This document shows, in pieces, positions 8,718 to 17,081 of a stretch of DNA of 64,000 nt. Position numbers and translations under genes: made by a program. How positions within the stretch are numbered: position 1 is the stretch's first letter; every line of letters begins with the position of its first letter. The stretch is taken from NCBI GenBank assembly GCA_014799465.1, contig JAAVHZ010000014.1, positions 62,001-126,000 of the forward strand. Direction: 5' to 3'. Below the pieces are notes generated by a model. That model worked only from the letters and a program-made list of their open reading frames with translations, made no database searches and was not told the DNA's origin. Source of the DNA: Lachnospiraceae bacterium (lineage in GTDB: Bacteria > Bacillota > Clostridia > Lachnospirales > Lachnospiraceae).

Positions 8718-9290
8718 CTAACCTCCAATAACTTCCTGAACCTGTTTCTCATCCAGCATCAGTTGGGCAGCAATCTGGGAAACATCCATTCCCAATACCT
8801 TAAGTCTGTATATTTCAATCTGTATGTTCAATTCTTTAATTATAAGTTCATGCTCACGAATCTCACTACTCATCCTTTGCATTTCACTATCCTGCTTTTG
8901 TATAATATCTGACTGTTCGTTTATCGTAATTCGCTGTTTTTCAATAGCTTCCTGCTGATAAGAGATAGTTGTCTGATTCTCCTCAAGTGCCCCTGCCTGC
9001 TGCCGGCTGACATTTCCTGTTTCCCTAATCTCCTGCTGCTGTGAATCTATAACTTCATTCTGTCTGCTTATTATTTCTTTCTGCTTTTTCATTTCTTCAT
9101 CAATGCCTGCAATTATATATTGCTGCTTTTTTATTGCCTTACTCTGTTGGTCTATTGCCTCCTGCTGCTTTTTTATTGCTTCCTTCTGTCGCTCTATAAC
9201 TTCCTTTTGACCTTCAATTGCAGCATATTGTTCATCTATCATTTTCTTAATCTTTGTACTGTCCATTGATTCAATTATCTCTGAAAACAT
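8718..9290 (-). CDS. Glutamine-rich heptad-repeat coiled-coil protein
   Basis: About 190 residues. From about residue 20 to 150 it is one continuous series of 7-residue repeats of the kind QKEAIKK / QQEAIDQ / QSKAIKK, with Ile in a core position and Gln/Lys/Glu elsewhere, so a long regular coiled coil is expected. The last 25 residues (VSQIAAQLMLDEKQVQEV) look like a small helix-turn-helix and resemble the tails of Rpn-family nuclease proteins. No signal peptide or membrane segment is visible. The start ATG at 9290 has GGGAG 8 bases upstream. Function is unknown. It is the last gene of a group with tagD and the HD-GYP protein. Confidence 0.75.
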   Translation of the reverse strand: MFSEIIESMDSTKIKKMIDEQYAAIEGQKEVIERQKEAIKKQQEAIDQQSKAIKKQQYIIAGIDEEMKKQKEIISRQNEVIDSQQQEIRETGNVSRQQAGALEENQTTISYQQEAIEKQRITINEQSDIIQKQDSEMQRMSSEIREHELIIKELNIQIEIYRLKVLGMDVSQIAAQLMLDEKQVQEVIGG

Positions 9291-9308
9291 TTTCATCTCT
9301 CCCTGATG

Positions 9309-9701
9309 TTATTTATTCAAATCACTCTTAATCTGTGTTGTCGAAATCTCAGGGGTTCTCGGAAGATAAACTACATTACACCCCTCCGCTTCAAGAAAAT
9401 CAAATTTACCTGTCCAATCATCACCCATTACAAATGTATCTATATGATATTCATGTATATCACTCTTTTTCTGTTCCCAGTTTTCTTCCGGAATAACCAA
9501 ATCAACATATCTTATTGCCTCAAGAAGAACCTTTCTTTCTTCATATGTAAAATAGCATTTTTTTCTCTTCTCTTTCCAGTTAAATTCATCTGTAGATAAT
9601 ACTACAATAAGATAATCTCCTAAAGCTTTAGCTCTCCTCAAAAGATTTATATGCCCATAATGCAGCAAATCAAATGTACCATACGTAATAACTCTCTTCA
9701 C
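9309..9701 (-). CDS. tagD: Glycerol-3-phosphate cytidylyltransferase
   Basis: A 130-residue enzyme that makes CDP-glycerol from CTP and sn-glycerol 3-phosphate, the donor for teichoic acid or other glycerol-phosphate surface polymers. It has the nucleotidyltransferase HxGH motif as HYGH (14-17), the family opening GTFDLLH, and the C-terminal signature RTPEISTTQIK. Its length is that of B. subtilis TagD. It uses a GTG start at 9701 with GGGAGG 8 bases upstream. No other teichoic acid gene is adjacent. Similar short cytidylyltransferases can act on ethanolamine phosphate, but the RTxxISTT ending favours glycerol phosphate. Confidence 0.92.
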   Translation of the reverse strand: MKRVITYGTFDLLHYGHINLLRRAKALGDYLIVVLSTDEFNWKEKRKKCYFTYEERKVLLEAIRYVDLVIPEENWEQKKSDIHEYHIDTFVMGDDWTGKFDFLEAEGCNVVYLPRTPEISTTQIKSDLNK

Positions 9702-9747
9702 TTCTGCTTCCTCCCAATATTTCCTTAATTGTAAACTAGACTATTCC

Positions 9748-10797
9748 TTATAAAATCTCCTCAATAAATATGGTACGTTCTACTGCCAAATCAACTATTT
9801 TATCCTCTGTTATCGGACGGTTAACCCTGTTATAGTAAACTTTTACTACCGGACGCGGACCTTCATTTTTTCTGATATTTGATACTATACCTACCTCTTT
9901 TGTTGATAGCCTTACTATCTCACCCAAAGGATATATTGGAATATTATTTATAAAAGCTTGTACAACATTATAGTCATAATATATACCACTGGCGCCATAT
10001 ATTTCTTCAATAGCCATATGAGGAGCTATTCCATCACATATAATCCGTTCAGCATAATCCGAACACATTCCTACAATTCTTGCATCTATGGGTATCTCCT
10101 CTCCTTTTAAACCCTTAGGATATCCTGAACCATCCCATCTTTCATGATGACATTGTATACATTCAGCAATCTTTCTAGGTATGTTTTTCTGAACTGCAAA
10201 ATAGTACCCATATTGAGGATGTTCTTTATACAACTGCTCCTGCTGTCCTGTAAGCTTACTCTTATCTGCCTTTATCAGTATAGGCATTTCTCCCATACCT
10301 ATTTCATGCAACAGTGCCCCGGATATACAGCATACAAGAATACCTAATGGCAAATCCATACATCCTGCTACTATACCACTTAGCACTGCCGAATAAATGG
10401 CACATTCATACAATCGCTTATTATCTATTATTTTCTGTTCCACAAGAAATGATACTACCTGTTCACTTCTGGCAATTTTAGGAATAATACCTTCTAATTG
10501 ACTTGCTACTGCCACCACCTTATCATTCATATTAGCCTCCGGACGTAACGGACATGTCTGTCTTAACATTTGGGTAAAATCATTTACTAATGATTCAGAC
10601 ATTTTATCATCAGGAGAAATAAATACAGAATATCTGTCAGCTATATCTACATATTCTATTTTTAACTCCTTTATTTTGTCTATATTTCTTATACTTAGTG
10701 TTGTATCTGCACTCAGCAGACATTTTCCGGTTGCAGGTGACATTATCGCTTGTTCAAGCCGCATTCCCGGTTTAACCTCTACAATAGAAAGTCTCAT
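9748..10797 (-). CDS. HD-GYP domain protein with degenerate metal site
   Basis: About 349 residues. An N-terminal region of about 110 residues resembles the DUF3391-type partner domain of HD-GYP proteins, and an HD-GYP domain follows. HHERWDGSGYP is well conserved, but the HD pair reads HE in LLHEIGMGEMP, and the late metal-binding Asp of the usual ADVYDAL motif reads CSDYAER. These changes suggest weak or absent cyclic-di-GMP hydrolysis and perhaps a binding or signalling role. The ATG at 10797 has GGAGG 6 bases upstream; the ATG two codons earlier abuts the site. A strong promoter and two palindromes lie upstream. Confidence 0.8.
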   Translation of the reverse strand: MRLSIVEVKPGMRLEQAIMSPATGKCLLSADTTLSIRNIDKIKELKIEYVDIADRYSVFISPDDKMSESLVNDFTQMLRQTCPLRPEANMNDKVVAVASQLEGIIPKIARSEQVVSFLVEQKIIDNKRLYECAIYSAVLSGIVAGCMDLPLGILVCCISGALLHEIGMGEMPILIKADKSKLTGQQEQLYKEHPQYGYYFAVQKNIPRKIAECIQCHHERWDGSGYPKGLKGEEIPIDARIVGMCSDYAERIICDGIAPHMAIEEIYGASGIYYDYNVVQAFINNIPIYPLGEIVRLSTKEVGIVSNIRKNEGPRPVVKVYYNRVNRPITEDKIVDLAVERTIFIEEIL

Positions 10798-10836
10798 ATC
10801 CATCCTCCATATAGGTGTTTTTCATTGTATGTTTAT

Positions 10837-10866
10837 ATACAATTGTATATTTTCATACAATTGTAT
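10837..10866 (-). promoter_or_regulatory. Twin palindromic operator candidates in HD-GYP leader
   Basis: The 12-base perfect palindrome ATACAATTGTAT occurs at 10837-10848 and again at 10855-10866, 18 bp apart. Both lie just downstream of the predicted transcription start (near 10870) and upstream of the ribosome binding site, a position suited to a repressor roadblock. Confidence 0.5.
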
Positions 10867-10876
10867 TCTATATTTA

Positions 10877-10905
10877 ATTATACAAAATAGGTTTGTACAA
10901 TTCAA
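10877..10905 (-). promoter_or_regulatory. Promoter of the HD-GYP/tagD/coiled-coil group
   Basis: TTGAAT (10900-10905) and TATAAT (10877-10882) on the minus strand are separated by exactly 17 bp. Start would be near 10870, about 75 bases ahead of the HD-GYP ATG. Confidence 0.7.
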
Positions 10906-10978
10906 CACTATTTTAAATTTATTAAGTCGAAGGATATTTTCTGTATACTAAAATAAGCATCGGCTGTCTGCAAGACAA

Positions 10979-11737
10979 TTAAATGTATACCCTCATTCTA
11001 ACTCTCATTCTTCCTTTCTTTGTCTCCTTCATAAGACCATCAAATATGAACTTTCCAAATCCCCTTACTGATACTATATCATTTTCCTTAAGAACATAGC
11101 TGTTGTTTTCCATCACCCTTCCATTTACAAATACTTTTTTCTGCCTGAAATATTCTATCCCCTGACTCCGGGACATGCCATATACTTTCGCAATTATGGC
11201 GTCTATCCTTTCTGAGCTTACCACTGTCTCCACCGGTTTAAGCTCCGGCTGTATTGCATCAATATTTCCCTTTTCAACCCTGCACTTCACATTTGTATGT
11301 TTTATCTTTTCCAGATTCTCTGCTATATACTCTGCTATCCTGTCCACGCAGAAAATATATCCCGTCTTCTCTTTTATAAATATATCTCCTATGGTACTCC
11401 TGTCTATTCCCAGATTCATAAGTGACCCAAGAAAATCCCTGTGCCCCAATTCATCTGCAAACTTCTTAGCCATTGGTTCTGCAACTACACAACTTATGGG
11501 AAATTCTTCTTCATATCCAAGCATATCTGCCGAACCAAATCTCAGCATCTGCCTTTCACACTGTTCTGTACCCCCATAAAACTTATGCTCAACATAATTT
11601 ATATCTCTCTCATTGTTTAATATTAAGCTTATTTCTGATGGATTTAAAAAATCTGTAAAAATGAACCGGCTGCTTCCATAACATTTTGCAGCCAGTTCAT
11701 TTATACGCTTTATAAGTAACTCGTCTTCTCTGTTCAA
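10979..11737 (-). CDS. ylmH: S4-domain RNA-binding protein YlmH/RqcP2-like
   Basis: A 252-residue protein with an N-terminal YlmH domain and a C-terminal S4 RNA-binding fold from about residue 180 (SRSQGIEYFRQKKVFVNGR). B. subtilis YlmH acts in cell-division gene clusters and, per published work, in rescue of stalled 50S-nascent chain complexes. Here it begins directly after the gatB stop, so it is co-transcribed with the tRNA amidation genes rather than with division genes. The last residues (RMRVRMRVYI) are basic. The family assignment is confident; the meaning of the linkage is inference. Confidence 0.85.
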   Translation of the reverse strand: MNREDELLIKRINELAAKCYGSSRFIFTDFLNPSEISLILNNERDINYVEHKFYGGTEQCERQMLRFGSADMLGYEEEFPISCVVAEPMAKKFADELGHRDFLGSLMNLGIDRSTIGDIFIKEKTGYIFCVDRIAEYIAENLEKIKHTNVKCRVEKGNIDAIQPELKPVETVVSSERIDAIIAKVYGMSRSQGIEYFRQKKVFVNGRVMENNSYVLKENDIVSVRGFGKFIFDGLMKETKKGRMRVRMRVYI

Positions 11738-13168
11738 TTATAAAATCTCTTTAAGAATCTTATTGATAATACCAGGGTTGGCTTTTCCTTTGGTAGCTTT
11801 CATTGTCTGACCTACCAGAAATCCTATAGCTTTTTCCTTACCATTTCGGTAATCCTCAACTGACTGAGGATTTTCAGCCACAACCTCTTCTATTATCTTT
11901 CTTAGTCCATCTTCATCATTATCCATCTTAAGCCCGTTTTCTTCAACATATTTCTCAGGATTAATATCTTCATCAAATATCTTAGCAAATACTTCTTTTG
12001 CCACACTGCTGTTAATAGCATTTGATTCTACTAACTTTATAAGCTTTGCCAGATTTTCCGGTGAAAATGAAATATCTTCCACTTCCATATCCTTTTCATT
12101 AAGAATATGCATTGTCTCCACCATAAGGTAATTGCTGACTTTCTTAGGATTTGCACCCAGTGCTACCGTTTCCTCGAATATATCTGCCATCCTTTTAGCC
12201 GAAGTTATAATATCGGCATCATATTCAGGTAAACCATATTCTTTTTTATATCTTGCCCTTTTCTCGTCACGAAGCTCAGGCTGGCGACCTTTTACTTCTT
12301 CAATCCACTCGTCACTGATAACTACAGGAACCAAATCCGGGTCAGGAAAATATCTGTAATCCTGTGCATCCTCTTTTGAACGCATGGCGTAGGAATATCC
12401 CTTATTATCATCCCATCTTCTTGTTTCCTGAACTACCTGTTTTCCCTCTTCTATAAGGTCAATCTGACGCTCACGTTCATTTTCAATAGCTCTTGCTATT
12501 GCCTTAAATGAATTAAGGTTCTTCATTTCCGTTCTTGTACCGAACTCCGCTGCACCCACTTCTCTTACTGAAAGGTTTACATCAGCCCTCATAGAACCTT
12601 CATTAAGCTTACAGTCTGATGCACCAAGATACTGAATTATAAGTCTTAATTTGTCAAGATATGCTATAACTTCATCTGACGAACGCATATCAGGTTCTGA
12701 CACTATTTCAATAAGCGGTACTCCTGAACGGTTGTAATCTACCAAAGAGCAGTCATCCCATTCGTCATGGATAAGCTTTCCTGCATCCTCTTCCATATGG
12801 ATTTCATGTATTCCCACGAACTTCTTTCCCGAATCTGTCTCTATTTCCACCTTGCCGTTTCTGCAGATTGGAAGATAAAGCTGGGATATCTGATAGTTCT
12901 GTGGATTGTCAGGATAAAAATAGTTCTTTCTGTCAAATTTATTATATTGCGTTATATCACAATTTGTAGCAAGTCCTACTGCCATGGCATATTCAACTAC
13001 CTGCTTATTAAGAACCGGAAGAGAACCGGGCATACCTGTACACACCGGACATGTATGGGCATTAGGCTCTGCACCAAATGCAGTTGAACATCCGCAGAAA
13101 ATCTTAGTCTTTGTTGCCAGTTCCACATGAACTTCTAATCCGATGACGGTTTCATACTCTTTTGCCAT
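11738..13168 (-). CDS. gatB: Aspartyl/glutamyl-tRNA amidotransferase subunit B
   Basis: About 476 residues. It binds misacylated Asp-tRNA(Asn) or Glu-tRNA(Gln), phosphorylates the acid and accepts ammonia from GatA. Family motifs include the N-terminal VIGLEVHVEL, the zinc-binding cysteines in CGCSTAF and CPVC, DYNRSGVPLIEIVSEPD, and the YqeY-like tRNA-binding tail. The ATG at 13168 has GGAGG 9 bases upstream; an upstream in-frame ATG at 13210 lies within gatA and has no good site. It follows gatA with a 1-base gap, as in a tightly coupled operon. Confidence 0.97.
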   Translation of the reverse strand: MAKEYETVIGLEVHVELATKTKIFCGCSTAFGAEPNAHTCPVCTGMPGSLPVLNKQVVEYAMAVGLATNCDITQYNKFDRKNYFYPDNPQNYQISQLYLPICRNGKVEIETDSGKKFVGIHEIHMEEDAGKLIHDEWDDCSLVDYNRSGVPLIEIVSEPDMRSSDEVIAYLDKLRLIIQYLGASDCKLNEGSMRADVNLSVREVGAAEFGTRTEMKNLNSFKAIARAIENERERQIDLIEEGKQVVQETRRWDDNKGYSYAMRSKEDAQDYRYFPDPDLVPVVISDEWIEEVKGRQPELRDEKRARYKKEYGLPEYDADIITSAKRMADIFEETVALGANPKKVSNYLMVETMHILNEKDMEVEDISFSPENLAKLIKLVESNAINSSVAKEVFAKIFDEDINPEKYVEENGLKMDNDEDGLRKIIEEVVAENPQSVEDYRNGKEKAIGFLVGQTMKATKGKANPGIINKILKEIL

Positions 13169-13169
13169 A

Positions 13170-14627
13170 TTACCTGTCCTCCCTTCCGAATTTTCCTCTA
13201 ATCTGCTCATAAGTATAAGCAGTCTGAATCAATTTTTTCTCTTTAAAGCAGTCTCCGATAAGCTGCAGACCTATAGGAAGTCCCTTAGAATCCACACCAC
13301 ATGGAAGGCTGATACCCGGAAGACCTGCAAGATTCACTGATATAGTATAAATATCACCTAAGTACATCTTAATCGGGTCTGATAAACTTTCACCAAGCTT
13401 CGGTGCCGTAGTCGGTGCCACCGGTCCTAATATCACATCATATTTTGCAAATGCTTCATCAAATGCTTTTTTAATCAGTGCCTTTACTCTCAATGCCTTT
13501 AAATAGTAAGCATCATAATATCCTGAACTTAGTACAAAAGAACCTAACATAATCCTACGCTTTACTTCTGCACCAAAACCTTCTGACCGCGTCTTTTTGT
13601 ACATATTGTGCAAATCAGTAAAATCCTCTGTCCTATATCCGTATTTTATACCGTCAAATCTTTCAAGATTAGAACTTGCTTCCGCCGCTGCAATGGTATA
13701 GTAAGCCGGAATAGCATATTCTACAAGGCTCAAATCAAATTCTTCTACTACCGCACCATTTTCTTTTAATAAATCGGCTGCCTTTAAAACAGCTTCTTTT
13801 ACTTCCGAATCAAGACCCTCTCCAAAATAATCCTTTGGAATACCTATCTTCATTCCTTTTACATCATTTATTAAAGAAGATGTAAAGTCAGTATCATCTC
13901 TTTTAACAGACGTAGAATCCTTTGAGTCATAAGTAGAGATAATTTCTAATATAGTGGCACAGTCTGTCACATCTTTACAAAGCGGTCCAATCTGGTCTAA
14001 AGAAGAACCATATGCTATCAAGCCATAACGTGATACTGTTGAATATGTGGGTTTCATACCTACTACACCACAATATCCCGCAGGCTGCCTGATAGAACCG
14101 CCCGTATCAGAACCTAATGCATAATAACACTCATTTGCAGCCACTGCTGCTGCTGAACCGCCTGATGAACCACCCGGTACATGTTCCGGATTCCATGGAT
14201 TTTTTGTGGCACCATATGCCGATGTTTCCGTAGTAGAACCCATGGCGAACTCATCCATATTTGTCTTACCTATTATAACTGCTCCTGCCTTTTCCAGATT
14301 CAAAACAGCCTCAGAAGAAAAAGTAGGTATAAAGTTATTTAAAATCTTTGATGAACATGTGGTAAGCATACCTTCTGTACACATGTTATCTTTAATGGCC
14401 ACAGGAACACCTGCAAGCGGTCCTGTAAGTTCACCTGATTCTATCTTTTTTTGTACTTCCTCTGCCTTCTTCAAGGCTCCTTCCTTATCAACAGTCACAT
14501 AGCAATTATATATAGATTCTGTTTTTTCTATCTGCTCCAAAACAGCTTTTACAGCATCTATGGCAGATACTTCTTTTTGTTTTATTTTCTCTGCAAGCTC
14601 TACAGCCGTATAATCTAGTATGCTCAT
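13170..14627 (-). CDS. gatA: Aspartyl/glutamyl-tRNA amidotransferase subunit A
   Basis: A 485-residue amidase-signature enzyme that releases ammonia from glutamine for GatB. The Ser-cisSer-Lys triad is complete: Lys79 (VAIKDN), Ser154 in PGGSSGGS, and Ser178 in DTGGS, at the same numbers as in S. aureus GatA. The start ATG at 14627 is preceded by GAGGAA. An 86-base gap separates it from gatC, unusual in this compact operon, and that gap holds a potential RNA pseudoknot ending 6 bases from the ribosome binding site. Together with GatC and GatB it corrects mischarged tRNA in the cytoplasm. Confidence 0.97.
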   Translation of the reverse strand: MSILDYTAVELAEKIKQKEVSAIDAVKAVLEQIEKTESIYNCYVTVDKEGALKKAEEVQKKIESGELTGPLAGVPVAIKDNMCTEGMLTTCSSKILNNFIPTFSSEAVLNLEKAGAVIIGKTNMDEFAMGSTTETSAYGATKNPWNPEHVPGGSSGGSAAAVAANECYYALGSDTGGSIRQPAGYCGVVGMKPTYSTVSRYGLIAYGSSLDQIGPLCKDVTDCATILEIISTYDSKDSTSVKRDDTDFTSSLINDVKGMKIGIPKDYFGEGLDSEVKEAVLKAADLLKENGAVVEEFDLSLVEYAIPAYYTIAAAEASSNLERFDGIKYGYRTEDFTDLHNMYKKTRSEGFGAEVKRRIMLGSFVLSSGYYDAYYLKALRVKALIKKAFDEAFAKYDVILGPVAPTTAPKLGESLSDPIKMYLGDIYTISVNLAGLPGISLPCGVDSKGLPIGLQLIGDCFKEKKLIQTAYTYEQIRGKFGREDR

Positions 14628-14642
14628 TATTTCCTCATTTCT

Positions 14643-14693
14643 GTGCGGTTTTTTTCAAATAACAGGTTTCTGATACCGCACTTATAGAAACCT
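14643..14693 (-). promoter_or_regulatory. Candidate H-type RNA pseudoknot upstream of gatA
   Basis: Reading the minus strand, stem 1 is AGGTTTCT (14693-14686) with AGAAACCT (14671-14664), a perfect 8-bp helix with a 14-base loop. That loop contains GTGCGGT (14681-14675), the exact complement of ACCGCAC (14649-14643) downstream, so a 7-bp second helix can form. The linker between helices is 14 bases ending in six A residues. The structure ends 6 bases before the GAGGAA site of gatA. Pairing is seen directly; function is inferred. Confidence 0.5.
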
Positions 14694-14713
14694 ATATGTG
14701 AATAGCCTGATTG

Positions 14714-15007
14714 TTAGTCAAAAGTCTTTGGCACATTAAACATTCTGTTCTTTTCTTCCGGGGCATTTTTTAGAATATTGTCCCTGTCATCTCCATTTGT
14801 GACTACATCCTCACGAAACACATTATTAACCGGAAAAACATGGCTCATAGGCTCTACACCTTCAGTATCAAGCTCATTTAACTTGTCTATATAATCCAGC
14901 ATACTTGCCATATCTTTCTTTGCCTGTTCTTTTTCCTGCTCGCCCAGTTCCAACTTAGCAAGTATACCAACATATTCAATGGTTTCATCTGATATTACGT
15001 TTGACAT
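14714..15007 (-). CDS. gatC: Aspartyl/glutamyl-tRNA amidotransferase subunit C
   Basis: A 97-residue small subunit that wraps around GatA and stabilises its contact with GatB. Typical features are [16 protein letters not shown]-like N-terminal helix text, the [17 protein letters not shown] segment and EPMSHV followed by NVFREDVV. The start has GGAGG 6 bases upstream of the ATG at 15007. It lies 21 bases after aspS. Length and order (aspS-gatC-gatA-gatB) fit a transamidation operon. Confidence 0.95.
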   Translation of the reverse strand: MSNVISDETIEYVGILAKLELGEQEKEQAKKDMASMLDYIDKLNELDTEGVEPMSHVFPVNNVFREDVVTNGDDRDNILKNAPEEKNRMFNVPKTFD

Positions 15008-15028
15008 AATAAACCTCCATTCCGATAT

Positions 15029-16780
15029 TTAATCACGGACTTTTATATGCACTTCTCTAAGCTGCTGCTCTGTCACTTCATTTGGTGCACCGCACATAAG
15101 GTCTTGTGCCGTTCCGCTCATTGGGAACGGAATCACTTCCCTAATATTCTCTTCGTTTCTTAATAACATAATCATACGATCCACACCCGGAGCCATACCT
15201 GCATGAGGTGGTGCTCCATATTGAAATGCATTATAAAGTGCTCCGAATTTGCTCTTTAATACTTCCTCATCATAACCTGCTATCTCAAATGCCTTCACCA
15301 TAATCTCCATATCATGGTTACGTACTGCTCCTGATGATAATTCTACACCATTACATACAATATCATACTGATATGCAAGAATATCAAGTGGGTCTTTTGT
15401 ATTTAACGCTTCTAAACCGCCCTGTGGCATTGAAAACGGATTATGGGTAAATCCAATCTTCTTCTCTTCTTCATTGTATTCATACATTGGAAAATCATTT
15501 ATATAGCAGAAACGGTATGCATTCTTCTCTATCAAATCCAATTTCTCACCAAGCTCTGTCCGAATCTGACCGGCATATAAATTCGCCCTTGCTTCTTTAT
15601 CGGCAATGAAGAAGATTGTATCTCCCTCTTCAAGTCCTGCATAATCTAGCAGTTCTTTCTTCATATCATCCGGTATAAACTTATCAATCGGTCCTTTATA
15701 AGATAAATCCTCAAGAACCTCAAGATACCCAAGACCGCCCATTCCGATGGATGTGGCAAATTTCAAAAGCTTTTCATGGAATCCTTTTGACATATCCGCA
15801 TGTACCTTAATTGCCCTTACTGTTTTTTTATGGAATGGTTTAAATGTACATCTCTGGAAAAACTCTGTGGTATCAATTATACGAAGAGGATTTCTTAAGT
15901 CCGGCTTATCAGTTCCATATTCTAACATTGCCTGCTTATAACTGATAACAGGATATGGAGCTTTAGTTACTTCGTATCCTTCCGGTGCAAATTTCTCAAA
16001 TGCCGCAGTCAGTACTTCTTCTCCAATCTTAAATACATCTTCCTGTGTAGCAAAGCTCATTTCAAAATCTAACTGGTAAAATTCTCCCGGAGAACGGTCT
16101 GCCCTTGCATCCTCATCACGGAAACATGGTGCAATCTGAAAATATTTATCAAATCCTGATACCATCAAAAGCTGTTTGTACTGCTGTGGTGCCTGAGGAA
16201 GTGCATAAAACTTTCCTTTATATTTTCTTGAAGGCACAATGTAATCTCTTGCTCCCTCTGGAGAAGATGCACAAAGGATTGGTGTCTGAATTTCCATAAA
16301 TCCCAGTTCAGTCATTTTCTGTCTTAAAAACGAAATTACATTTGAACGGAAAATCATATTATCCTTTACCTTTTGATTTCTTAAATCAAGATAACGGTAC
16401 TTGAGACGCAAATCCTCTCTTATCTCTTTAGAAGTCTGGACTTCAAATGGAAGTTGTGAATATACTTTTCCCAGTACTTTTATAGTGTGTGCTTCCACTT
16501 CAATAGTTCCTGACGGAATCTTTGGATTATAAGTTTCCTCGTCACGCTTTTCAACTTTTCCTTCAATAGATACGCAGTCCTCTTTAACTATTCCATTAAG
16601 CAGATTAGTATCACGAAGAACCACCTGTACAACACCATACATATCTCTTAAATCAATAAAAGATACTCCGCCGTGGTCACGGATATTTTCTACCCATCCT
16701 GCAATCCTTATTTCTTTTCCAATATCATCTTCTTTCACATTATCTAATGTAAAATCTCTGTAAATGTTTGACTGTGACAT
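15029..16780 (-). CDS. aspS: Aspartyl-tRNA synthetase, probably non-discriminating
   Basis: About 583 residues. It has an N-terminal OB-fold anticodon-binding domain, a class II catalytic core with motif 2 around FRDEDARADR, the bacterial GAD insertion in the middle, and motif 3 GVDRMIMLL near the end. It charges tRNA(Asp) with aspartate. Because gatCAB follow in the same operon, it may also charge tRNA(Asn) for later amidation; this is inferred from context. The ATG at 16780 has GGAGG 8 bases upstream, whereas a frame start at 16819 has none. A T-box leader precedes it. Confidence 0.96.
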   Translation of the reverse strand: MSQSNIYRDFTLDNVKEDDIGKEIRIAGWVENIRDHGGVSFIDLRDMYGVVQVVLRDTNLLNGIVKEDCVSIEGKVEKRDEETYNPKIPSGTIEVEAHTIKVLGKVYSQLPFEVQTSKEIREDLRLKYRYLDLRNQKVKDNMIFRSNVISFLRQKMTELGFMEIQTPILCASSPEGARDYIVPSRKYKGKFYALPQAPQQYKQLLMVSGFDKYFQIAPCFRDEDARADRSPGEFYQLDFEMSFATQEDVFKIGEEVLTAAFEKFAPEGYEVTKAPYPVISYKQAMLEYGTDKPDLRNPLRIIDTTEFFQRCTFKPFHKKTVRAIKVHADMSKGFHEKLLKFATSIGMGGLGYLEVLEDLSYKGPIDKFIPDDMKKELLDYAGLEEGDTIFFIADKEARANLYAGQIRTELGEKLDLIEKNAYRFCYINDFPMYEYNEEEKKIGFTHNPFSMPQGGLEALNTKDPLDILAYQYDIVCNGVELSSGAVRNHDMEIMVKAFEIAGYDEEVLKSKFGALYNAFQYGAPPHAGMAPGVDRMIMLLRNEENIREVIPFPMSGTAQDLMCGAPNEVTEQQLREVHIKVRD

Positions 16781-16968
16781 TTTAATTTCCTCCATATATT
16801 TGTTATTGCATTTTAACATAATAATTTATAAATAAAAAAGTCCCAGGGACATTATTACAATATCCCGGGACGGACTCTCAAAATCCGCGGTACCACCCGC
16901 ATTTGAAAACATCTTTCATACTACCGTTCATGCCACCAGTGTGGCACAAACAATAACTGAAATTATAT

Positions 16969-17022
16969 TGAGACTTAGAAAATCTTAGGCAGTGTCTTTT
17001 ACTGACTTAGATTTTCTTCTCA
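16969..17022. repeat. Dispersed palindromic repeat, copy 2, inside T-box leader
   Basis: The same element as 6298-6359: AGAAAATCTTAGGCAGTGTC is shared, with a T-rich loop and a matching right arm ending in TTCTCA. It forms a long hairpin between the stem I region and the T-box antiterminator of the aspS leader. Confidence 0.75.
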
Positions 17023-17025
17023 CAT

Positions 17026-17081
17026 TGTGAAGTTTGTAAACACTTAGCGAGGTCTTTCCGAGCTTAGTGTTTTCCTTCACA
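17026..17081. repeat. Related palindrome next to copy 2
   Basis: Arms starting TGTGAAG and ending CTTCACA with inner AAACACTTAGC / GCTTAGTGTTTT pairing around a GTCTTT loop. It shares loop and CTTAG features with the 16969 copy but has different arm sequence, suggesting a diverged member of the same family. Confidence 0.65.

Noticed and set aside
14643-14693. preQ1-I riboswitch before gatA
   Set aside because: The layout is similar (H-type with an A-rich linker), but the stems are longer and the conserved preQ1 loop bases are not present; gatA is also not a queuosine gene.
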